NCBI GenBank assembly: GCA_014905825.1
Contig: JACGCN010000029.1
Location: forward strand, 186,001-250,000
Length of the DNA stretch: 64,000 bases
From: Lyophyllum atratum
Lineage: Eukaryota > Basidiomycota > Agaricomycetes > Agaricales > Lyophyllaceae
Direction of reading: 5' to 3'
The notes under the pieces are model-generated. The model was not told the origin of the DNA. It did not search any database and worked only from the letters and a program-made list of their open reading frames with translations. How positions within the stretch are numbered: position 1 is the first letter of the stretch; each line of letters begins with the position of its first letter. The position numbers were made by a program, and so were the translations under genes. Below, piece after piece: positions 56,155-64,000 of this stretch.

Positions 56155-57645
56155 ATGAGCATGCCCCACATGTCGCGCGTCTTTGGATGGGCCCCCACCA
56201 ACGGCGACGAGTACGTCGAGATACCACACCGACCAGATCCTCCGCGTCCGGGATTCTTCAACTTCCAGACATCTCGGTCGACAGAAAGCTCCGCGACGCG
56301 TCCGTCCTCCCCAGCCGTATCCTCACCAGCCTCTAGCAACTCCTCGCTCTCGCTTGAGGGTGGCTTTCAATCAGAGCCATATTCTGAGCCTGTTCGTCGC
56401 GGCGACCCATCATGGGTTCCACGCCCCCGAAATCCTTTCATTATTTTTCGCTGTGAATATTCGCGCTTACATTCGAAAGACAACGGGAAACGGGTGCGGC
56501 GTCCACCAGGGTCTCAAGTCGAGAAATCCTTGTCGAAGAAAGCTGCTGAGGCCTGGCACTTGCTCCCGGAAGAGGGAAAAAATCGCTACAAGGAGCTCGC
56601 AGAACAGGAGAAAGAAGAGCACGCGAGGATGTATCCAGGCTATATCTTCCGGCCCCAGAAGAGGGAGAAGGGTATCGTCAAGAAAAAGCCTACTTCGGTG
56701 TCAAGATCAAATTCCATATCTCTAGCAGCGCCTCTCCCTAGAGAGGCTGGCGTTCTAGCACCTACGCCGCGGTATCCTCCCCAGTCTGCCGCGCCTCCAC
56801 CAACGCCTCCTCTTCCGCCGCCACCCGCACCTGCCGACATGGCCGCCGTAAAAGCCCATCGTCGTCGGTCCGCATCGGTCCCCTCGCTCCCAGTAGGCCA
56901 ATACCCCTTTATAGCTCAGTGGGTATCTCAAGCCCCAAGGTTGGAGATGAAGCGGTCGAGGTCTGTGATGGCAAATCGGCCGGCCCCTCGTCCTGTGACA
57001 AACCCTGCTTCGCCTTACGTGGGGCCGTCTTTCGATCCAAGGCTGTTGCAGGTGAGTATTAGCGTCTCGTCCATGCTTATAAAAAATTTAACAGCGCCTT
57101 CGCAGAGCCCTTCTCCGGGGTACTACACACCGGAAGAGTCCTTCCGCACAGTTCACCCAGCCATGTTGGGCGAGTTCCCTTTCCCAGATCACCTCTCGAC
57201 CTCGAGCACCCCGGCCCACCTTTCGCCTCTAACGCAGGCGTTACCGGCGTTGTCGATGTGGAACGGAGAAACGATGGGCATGGATTCCTCAGCGTCTTGG
57301 GCATCGCCGGCCATGGAATTCGACGCCCATTCAGTCCCGTATCCGGAGTACGCGAATCATCAGGATGCTGCCTTGGTGGACTTCTCGTCCAGCGACCCTT
57401 GGGCTGCACCACCCACGTATCCTCTTACGATGGATGCAGTCAACAGTTTGGATAACTCGGGAGTGTTATTCTTACCTGCGAACGCTTACGACACACCGGT
57501 CGACAGTCCATACGCCTTGCAAGATTATGGACAGGCTGTCGACCCTAACAACACAATTCAAAACCCTGAGGATGCGATGTTTACGCTCGCTATAAACGAT
57601 TCAGATATCTTCGAGCAGCCGCATTCTGATGATTATTATGTTTGA
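56155..57645 (+). CDS. HMG-box transcription factor
   Basis: I chose ATG 56155 (MSMPHMSRVFGWAPTNG) as the most natural start; ATG 55987 is a longer option. An S/P-rich region leads to one HMG box (about 56413-56650): WVPRPRNPFIIFRCEYSRLH, then SKKAAEAWHLLPEEGK and YKELAEQEKEEHARMYPGY, followed by a basic stretch KREKGIVKKKP. This form of box is sequence-specific and like the fungal MATA-HMG group. The rest is P/S-rich with acidic parts, likely an activation domain, ending DDYYV at 57645. An intron with good signals, 57052-57105, is 54 bases long and in frame. No mating-type neighbours are seen. Confidence 0.82.
   Translation: MSMPHMSRVFGWAPTNGDEYVEIPHRPDPPRPGFFNFQTSRSTESSATRPSSPAVSSPASSNSSLSLEGGFQSEPYSEPVRRGDPSWVPRPRNPFIIFRCEYSRLHSKDNGKRVRRPPGSQVEKSLSKKAAEAWHLLPEEGKNRYKELAEQEKEEHARMYPGYIFRPQKREKGIVKKKPTSVSRSNSISLAAPLPREAGVLAPTPRYPPQSAAPPPTPPLPPPPAPADMAAVKAHRRRSASVPSLPVGQYPFIAQWVSQAPRLEMKRSRSVMANRPAPRPVTNPASPYVGPSFDPRLLQVSISVSSMLIKNLTAPSQSPSPGYYTPEESFRTVHPAMLGEFPFPDHLSTSSTPAHLSPLTQALPALSMWNGETMGMDSSASWASPAMEFDAHSVPYPEYANHQDAALVDFSSSDPWAAPPTYPLTMDAVNSLDNSGVLFLPANAYDTPVDSPYALQDYGQAVDPNNTIQNPEDAMFTLAINDSDIFEQPHSDDYYV
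57052..57105 (+). other. In-frame 54-nt intron in the HMG-box gene
   Basis: It starts GTGAGTATT and ends CTTCGCAG; an internal AACAG would shift the frame. Length is a multiple of three and there is no stop inside, so retaining it would add 18 residues. Confidence 0.6.
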
Positions 57646-57959
57646 TTTTTTTTATGAATTATTTAACTGATCCCAACTCACTTTGCGATTTGTACGATTA
57701 CGCACGATGTGATACCCTTCGCGGACAATGCCTGGTGGCCCTGGATGTTCTCCCCCCTGTAGCTATTTACCTATTCCTTGTATTTCTTGTATCTTATCCC
57801 TTGACGTGAAGTGTTCACAGAATTATCCCAGTATATAGAGTTATATTTGAATATGTCGCATTGAAAATATTGATTAGTATCCAGAAGCACGGCGAGATAC
57901 GATATGCGACTGTACGGGATCCTTCGACCGAGGAATTCGTCCACCTGTAGGTCGACAAC
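57646..57959. other. Convergent gap between HMG-box and carboxypeptidase genes
   Basis: About 310 bases, AT-rich, holding the two 3' UTRs. No other feature. Confidence 0.4.
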
Positions 57960-60026
57960 TTAGTGCGCCTCGCGCAACGTAAGAGGGGTATCAGTGATCC
58001 ACTTGGTGAACAGATCCTGAAACGTGAAATCGTCAGGAACGGGTGTATCAAAAAAATATGGGGTGCCGTACCAGCGCAGCCTCTGGCTGATCATAAGGCA
58101 CCATATGCCTATCGTCGAGCACATGATTTCAAATGATGAGCAATATCATAATTGGAAAGTAGAAGATGCTTACCCTGCTTCGAAGACAGTTACAAAGGTG
58201 ACATTGCCTGCAGTGAATCCTCCTCCACCGGCGCTGCGTACCTCGCCAGCCAGTTTACCGGAATCGTTCGCGATCCAAGGAACTGGCTTAGTCTTCGCAA
58301 AGTCATTGTGGAACTTAGTTTCGAGCTGTTCGACCCATCGCTCATTGCCCTGGTCGCGATGTAAGTAGCGTGCTGCGCAGCAAGATCAAGGAACTCACGA
58401 TGTAATTGCACATCATATCTAGTGCCGAACAATTAGTGGCGTTCGAGCTAAAAGATGTGCTCAACGTACCAGCATTACCAGCATAGACTAACAACCTAAT
58501 CCCGTCGTCAATGAGCTCTGGAAGTAGGCGAGCACTGTTGTGCATCCCATCGCCTTGCATGGCGAAAGCCTGATTTACTTCCATGTTGCACGACGCAAAG
58601 GTCTGATCGGGATTGACACCAAGTGCTGCTTTGTTCTTGGGGTCGTTCATCCAATCTTCGACCCATAAAAGTTGCTTGTAGCATAGGTCGCCATCCTTCG
58701 ACTTGTCGCACTTCCGGCGAACGTCGTAGGGGTTGAGGCCAAGTTCTATAATCTTGTTAATAACGAAAGCCATGAGTTGGGAAAGTGTACGAACGCATCA
58801 ACGAAGAAAACATGTTGTTGCAGTACAACATGGCAGGGAAACAGGTGAACCTCGAGTTGAATTGATAGCATGACTTGACGAGGCGTTGGCAGGTTGGAAC
58901 CTTTGCCCTCAGAGACTGGCACTCTGGTCCCTGAGGATCGTCGTAGACGGCATAAGGTCCATCGCAGACGTAATCTGGAATAGAAGCCATTTGAACATAT
59001 GGGTCAGTAAGTCCGTTGGCCAAGACAACCGATGCCAGGTTGATATGCTTGAGTTGGGGGACGGGTGCAAGGCGAAGCTTCTTGTTCTCCTGGTAGATGA
59101 TATTCGCGAAATTCGGGGCGTAGGTTCCTCCATAGCTTTCGGCGGCGATATGGAATGGTTGTTTCGAGTATTCCGGGAATCGGTTTAAGAAAAGTTCAAG
59201 GAAGGCGTAGACATCTTTGCCTGCAACGGGACTGGTGCTGACTTTGGTCCCGTCGTCAGCGTAAGAAAAGCCGACGTTGACAGGTTGGTCGAGGAAAATG
59301 ATGTTTGCGTGGCTGTTCCAGCTGTGGGGATTGTGGGTTGTGTTCTTTCCCCCATCGGCAATGCTGCACGGTCCGAGCTCGAAAAGAAGGCCTGTGGAAG
59401 AACTGCAGCCCGGGCCTCCGTTCAGCCACAGGACGAGCGGAGCGTCCTTGGGGGAATTACGAGATTCGAAGAACCTAGAATGACCAGCATCAGCACATTG
59501 AATCGGACTACGGCATCATATAGTATGATTCGGAACAGCGTAGGAATTCTCAGGTCTACATCCATAGACGACGAACTCACCAGAAGAAGAGGTGCTTATC
59601 TTCTGCAACATCAAGATACCCTGAATACTGCTTGACCGAAGAATCACATAGTGTCGGCTCAGTAACCCTTAGCTGGTACTCCTCAAACGGCTTCATAGAA
59701 ACCAATTCATCTATCGCACATCAAAGCTTCAGAATTATCCGGCACAATTCCATCGTCATTAATCACTCACACATCAGCCCGTTCTGCTTGATAAATTCCC
59801 TCCCGTCATGGAACCACTTCTCCAAGTTGTACTTTCCCTTCAGAATGGCTTTCTTGGCATCGCTGAGAAACTCTGAAGTTGCCAACAATTCAGATTGGAA
59901 GCTAGGAAGTCCGAATGGTCTTCTGACGGCCTCGCCACCCCCTAGTACGACTTGATCATGACCTTGGATTGGGTTGGCCCCAGCAACGGAGAGATAGGAG
60001 ATAAGTAGAAGGCTAATTGCCTTCAT
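57960..60026 (-). CDS. Serine carboxypeptidase, carboxypeptidase Y-like
   Basis: The ATG at 60026 gives a signal peptide MKAISLLLISYLSVAGA and a propeptide-like region. The S10 peptidase marks are all there: LVLWLNGGPGCSS (about 59440-59400), FLDQPVNVGFSY, the nucleophile motif ESYGGTYAP (about 59130), the Asp in LVYAGNAD (split by an intron near 58470) and the His in HMVPYDQPEAAL (about 58105-58070). The last exon ends DTPLTLREAH at TAA 57960. The enzyme removes C-terminal residues at acid pH in the vacuole or outside the cell. Many short introns. It shares a 260-base divergent promoter with the glyoxalase-like gene. Confidence 0.9.
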
Positions 60027-60286
60027 CGTGGAGGTGGGAGAGCTGCGGGGGTCCGGGGCTGGTCGTGAATCGACGTGATGTTCATGGTCAGATAATCACG
60101 TGGTTTACTTTGTAGTGTGAGCCGCAGCCAAACAACGCGTCGATGAATGGGGAAACACCATAGATTAAGAACTCATGGCGTCCACATGACGCCTCTTCTC
60201 GGCATATGGCGCAACCTTCTTTAGCATCTGTAATTCGCACAAAGCATTTCTTCTCTCTCTGAGTCTCCCACCCTTCAACCTCAACA
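60027..60286. promoter_or_regulatory. Compact bidirectional promoter
   Basis: Only 260 bases separate the start codons of the carboxypeptidase (-) and glyoxalase-like (+) genes, so regulatory sites are probably shared. CACGTG-like sequence (ATCACGTGG) is at 60095-60103. Confidence 0.5.
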
Positions 60287-61320
60287 ATGTCAGATGCCAG
60301 CAGCCCCAGTACCAAGATCCTCGATCATATCGTCCATCTGACACCACCAGGATCGGTCGAAAAGACATCCGAGCAGTTTCGCAAACTTGGATTCACGTCA
60401 GGAAGCCGTTTGCTTTCGTGCTACTATGCTCATTCCAAGTAACGTAGTGTCATCCCAGGCGGAATGCACACCGATGGCTTAACAGCAAACGCCCTTGTGG
60501 TGAGTTCCTAAATATGCAAGGCTCACTGGAACATATCCATGTCACCCCCGTCCAGATATTGACAGACGGGGTCTACCTCGAACTACTATCATTCACGCAT
60601 CCTTCCTCCCACTACCCCGCCGGGTCCCCCGCGCGCCAGGCCCGCGACGCACACCAATGGGCCGCGAAGGCCCCAGGCTGGATCGACTTTGCCTTCCTCG
60701 GGAACGGCTCCCTCACCACGCGCATCTCCGACATCATCAATGAACGTTCGAAGAAAGACGGCAGCGGCGTCGTATACGCTCCCGAGGTGGCCTCGGGTCG
60801 TGAACGCCCGGATGGCAAGGTGCTGGAGTGGGTGATATCTGCTCCGGCCGGGACCATAGAGGGACACTGCCGTTCTTCTGTGGGGATGTCACGCCTCGAG
60901 ATTGGAGGGTGGGCTTACTGCGTTGAAGTTGGTCGAGTTCGTGCTCATCTCCTTCGATGTTTACAGGTCCCTGTGAACCCTCCTTCAAATACTCAGCACT
61001 CCTCGACAGCACAAGGTATTTTGTATATCCTTATACTCGCCGTACTCGAAGACTTCCTCCCGATCTCGCATCAGCTAACTTCAGTGATCGGGGAACCGCC
61101 CATCCCGTCGGATGCGAAAGAATTTACCTGGCAATTGCACGCCTCAGGGGGGAAAGGCGGCCCCAGGTTGACTCTGAGGGTTCCGGATAGTGAGGCCGAG
61201 GCTGGATTTGTCCAGGAAGTGGGAACAGAAATATACGAAGTGGCGTTCTTGGTCGAAGCTCGAGGGAAGGAAGGAGACGGCAATACCCCGTATGGAAGGA
61301 TTGTTTGGAGTCGAGCTTGA
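60287..61320 (+). CDS. Glyoxalase-like domain protein
   Basis: The ATG at 60287 starts MSDASSPSTKILDHIVHLTPPG. Introns join it to VIPGGMHTDGLTANALV and ILTDGVYLELLSFTH. This reproduces the Glyoxalase_3 pattern, a vicinal-oxygen-chelate fold with a first strand DHIVH, a GG.H motif and YLEL. Later parts include WIDFAFLG, and after further introns IPSDAKEFTWQLHASG and EIYEVAFLVEAR, stopping at 61320. Fold members bind a metal and act on glyoxal adducts or aromatic rings; this subgroup has no firm function. Some exon joins in the middle (60855-61085) are uncertain. Confidence 0.72.
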
Positions 61321-61582
61321 AGCACCAGCGTACATTGCAAGGCGTGTTCCATAGGCAGTTACCTGCACGAAGCTGATCAAGTGGTCCATCGAGATAAGAT
61401 ATATCCTTAAATACAGTCAAGAAAATCTGTTATGTACACAATCATGGTTAACAACACCACCTCCGTATGAATACCTGGGGATACCTCTGCCCCTGTCCAA
61501 TGCGTCGGGCAATCAACGTCTTCGCAGCCCCGAGGGCGAGACATGACCAGAAACAAAAGTCTCTGTCCTCGGGATGTGAAGA

Positions 61583-63747
61583 CTATGAGTCGCGGGGAGA
61601 CTCGCTCAAAGCGGGAACGTATGTCGCAGAATCGTAAGGTCGGGGAGAACTGCTCCCCAAAAGAGGCTGAGTCTCATCTCCTCGCTGTGATAGGACAGAT
61701 TCAGCTCTCCTCTCCCGTTCCACGATCCTACAAGAAACAATAAGCGCCTGGTAAACAAGATGTACATATGATGGCGTACCCTCGCATTATTGCCGTTGTT
61801 GTCATGCGTTTTGCGCGTCTTTTACTCTGGTTGTCTTCATATCGATCGGTTTCATCCACGATCTCTTCAGAAATAATTTCCTGAGGGAAGCCTAGTTAGA
61901 CAAAGGGGAGAGTGATTGACTAGTCGGCGATCGTTACCTCAATGATATCTATCGGCATTATACAGGGTTAGGGCGGCATCGACTAGGGAAAGACCAAGAC
62001 CTCACCTTCGAGTGTGATTACACCAAGGGCACCACCAGCTCTCCCTGGCGTGCGGCTAATCAGTAAAAGATGCGCACGGCCGGTTTGGCTATAGAAGTAA
62101 CATTAGCTCAACAGTCATATCAAATACAAGAGGGACGTACAAATAATCTAAGGCCTGGAAACAGTTAATGGTAGGATGCGCTTCTGGGAGGATAGAGAGC
62201 TGGAAGCTGGACACGGGGAGCGCTTTCGAAGGATCGTAGGTCAAAAGCTACGAGAATGATTGGTTGTCAATTCAGAGCAATAAGTATGGAAGCTCACCTT
62301 CTTGATAAGCAAAAGACCGATAAAAGCAGTTGGGTTTCCTGCGGCATGAACCGGGAAACGCGAATAACCACTGAGTAGGCTAGAGAGAAGAATAATTAAG
62401 CAGAAAGCCTAGCCTCAGCTAGGCGCAACTTACATTGAATCCACCTTGCTGTGATCGAGGATAGTATCTGCGCTCAAGGTGACTGTATCCTAAAAACAGG
62501 CCAGTCAACAGCGCGGACTACATATCACGAGGTGATACATACCTTCATAGGTGTCATAATAGTCTCGACTTTTTTCGTGTTGAGTTCCAGGACACCGTTA
62601 AGAATGGCGATTTCGTCGTCACGGAGGGGCTCCTCTCCGTGACGATGGAACTGGAGGAACGATTTCAATTCTGCTTTCTTGTAGGTGTGATCCTCTGCTC
62701 CGCCAAGAGCCCAGTCAAGAAGTTTTGCGATGGGCCACGCGATAGGTGCTACTTGGACATCAGAAACGCGTTGCTTCAAGGCCCGTAGGAGGAGGCCACT
62801 CTCACCAAGAAGCCACATAAGCCCCAGGACTAGTGGTGCACACTTTGCACCAATTGCCAGTCCATAACGAACACATATCGCTTGCGGAATTATTCTGAAA
62901 GTTCATGGTATAATGAGAAGAGACTTCGACATGCAATGAAGTACACTCACTCGCTAAAACAAGGAAACACGGAGCATCAAACCCAAATCACATTTCCGCA
63001 GAAAGGAATTCATACCCAAAAATGACTGTTGAACTCATCAGCGGTTTTATTTGCGGAGACACCAGGACCTGACTCGCCGATCGCCGTGGTGGAAATGACT
63101 ACAGCTGCAACACCTCCACCGATCTGCAATGTACGTTCAGCAAGAAGACACCCATGTGGTCAGGGCTAGCGTACAGCACTGTCCAGGAAGATCGGCAAAC
63201 TCTCATTGATGACCTGAAACGTCGAACGTCATTTGATTTGGACAAGTACACCCTGCGCTGAAAGGACTGACCACATTGCACAGAAGTAGGACCTAAGGGA
63301 CGCGTTGGTGGAATGATCGAAACGACGCGACGCTAACTGCTCACCACAAGGATCCAATGACGTCCTTTCCGCATCAGGTTCAATACTGATAGGATCTCAG
63401 CTCACGGCAGACGCGTTAAGGTAGAAACGCCATACCTTTCCTAGCGTTCTCTTTCTCCACCAAGTCCGAAGAAGATGTGGCTAAGACACGAAGATGGAGT
63501 TCGTCAAGTCCCATGAGTCCAAGGGTCAAGCTAGACAAGCGCGACTAAGAGTCAAAACCATATCAGTTGATACAAGGACGTACCCCGCGAAAACACCACC
63601 AGCGAGGACCAATGCTGCGCTGACGGCCAGTTTGTACCAGAATTCAGGTGAGCCTGGTTCAGGTACTTTACGATGAGCCTTAGTAGCTGCCAAAAACGGC
63701 GACGCGAACACCGCTCGTGCCAGGAGCAAGAGCATAGAGTGCCTCAT
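61583..63747 (-). CDS. CNNM/Mam3-type membrane transporter (DUF21 plus CBS pair)
   Basis: The ATG at 63747 opens MRHSMLLLLARAVFASPFL (signal peptide), then a span KLAVSAALVLAGGVFAGYVL. Exons carry the DUF21 membrane domain (INESLPIFLDS, IPQAICVRYGLAIGAKC, LVLGLMWLL). The cytosolic linker KAELKSFLQFHRHGEEPLRDDEIAILNGVLEL and the signature VETIMTPMKD follow, then a CBS pair (SGYSRFPVHAAGNPTAFIGLLLIKKLL, GVITLEDIIEEIISEEIVDETD). The frame ends with a short tail ...LSESPRDS at TAG 61583. Family members (human CNNM, yeast Mam3) govern Mg2+ or Mn2+ handling at plasma or vacuolar membranes. It shares a 155-base promoter with the gene at 63903. Confidence 0.9.
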
Positions 63748-63902
63748 CGTCGAGAAGAGGAGGGACAACGGGGGGGAGTCGAACCCGGACGAGTTGGAGT
63801 AGGTTTTGTGATTGTTCGGTCCGCGGACATTTCAGACTCGGTTACGTAATCGACGTTATTGCTCAGTATTTGCCAAGAGCTTCTGACTTTTTCCAATTTT
63901 AC

Positions 63903-64000
63903 ATGCTACGACTGGGTCGACTGGGACGGCTCCTACGATCGACTTCATATATCGCTCAATATCATACCCCTCCACCTCGCCTAATAATTCCTGGCTACCT
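63903..64000 (+). CDS. Start of a probable mitochondrial protein (partial)
   Basis: ATG 63903 opens a frame that runs to the window end without a stop. The first residues, MLRLGRLGRLLRSTSYIAQY, are rich in Arg, Leu and Ser and lack acidic residues, which is typical of a mitochondrial targeting peptide. Too short to name the protein; a false start is possible. Confidence 0.4.
   Translation, partial: MLRLGRLGRLLRSTSYIAQYHTPPPRLIIPGY

Noticed and set aside
55656..56339. A 227-codon minus-strand frame opposite the start of the HMG-box gene.
   Set aside because: No domain recognised, and it overlaps the well-supported HMG reading frame.
63770..63800. A B-box-like GGGTTCGACTCC on the minus strand suggested a second tRNA.
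   Set aside because: No T-stem or acceptor stem pairs around it and no cloverleaf can be drawn upstream.
1..64000. CRISPR arrays, insertion sequences and operons.
   Set aside because: The sequence is eukaryotic with spliceosomal introns; no regularly spaced direct repeats or bacterial transposase genes were seen.

Overview
The window is nuclear DNA of a filamentous basidiomycete, most likely an Agaricomycete. Genes on both strands are broken by many short GT..AG introns of about 45-80 bases. The families present are typical of that class: a family 8 polysaccharide lyase, duplicated P450s with many introns, DUF6699 proteins, a Crypton-type recombinase, an XPG-like 'PIN-domain' nuclease, F-box proteins and a tRNA gene with an intron. 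Spans run from start codon to stop codon and include introns. Exon joins were placed by eye from splice signals, reading frame and family likeness.

Layout. 1-10.2 kb: end of a secreted polysaccharide lyase (+), a SAM methyltransferase (+), the translesion polymerase REV1 (-) and a membrane-anchored histidine acid phosphatase (+). 10.6-20.2 kb: a secreted PEBP-like protein (-) and a trio made of P450-1 (-), a secreted CrtC/Diels-Alderase-like protein (+) and P450-2 (-). The two P450s are tandem paralogues, and P450-1 shares a 1.5-kb divergent promoter region with the CrtC-like gene that carries palindromic repeats, so this may be a small metabolic cluster. 20.8-28.2 kb: two DUF6699 paralogues, calcipressin and a CCDC124/Lso2-type ribosome factor, all on the minus strand. 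28.43-28.52 kb: tRNA-Arg(ACG) with an intron.

28.6-37.84 kb is the accessory region and the main discovery. A 9,234-bp segment is bounded by perfect 17-bp inverted repeats and a perfect 8-bp direct duplication (ATCATAAC) that fits the hAT target-site pattern. Inside lie an XPG/Rad2-family nuclease with all its catalytic acids, a Crypton-type tyrosine recombinase interrupted by one in-frame TGA, a tandem 89-bp repeat and a nested 1.5-kb element with its own inverted repeats. No hAT transposase was recognised inside.

37.9-64 kb: an F-box protein (-), a large cysteine-rich single-pass receptor-like protein (+), a PP2C phosphatase (+), an acyl-protein thioesterase (-), a broken F-box-like locus next to a 90-bp tandem duplication (+), an unassigned membrane protein (-), an unassigned Q/S/P-rich protein (+), an HMG-box protein (+), a carboxypeptidase Y-like serine carboxypeptidase (-) divergent from a glyoxalase-like protein (+), a CNNM/Mam3-type transporter (-), and the first codons of a probable mitochondrial protein (+) running off the end.
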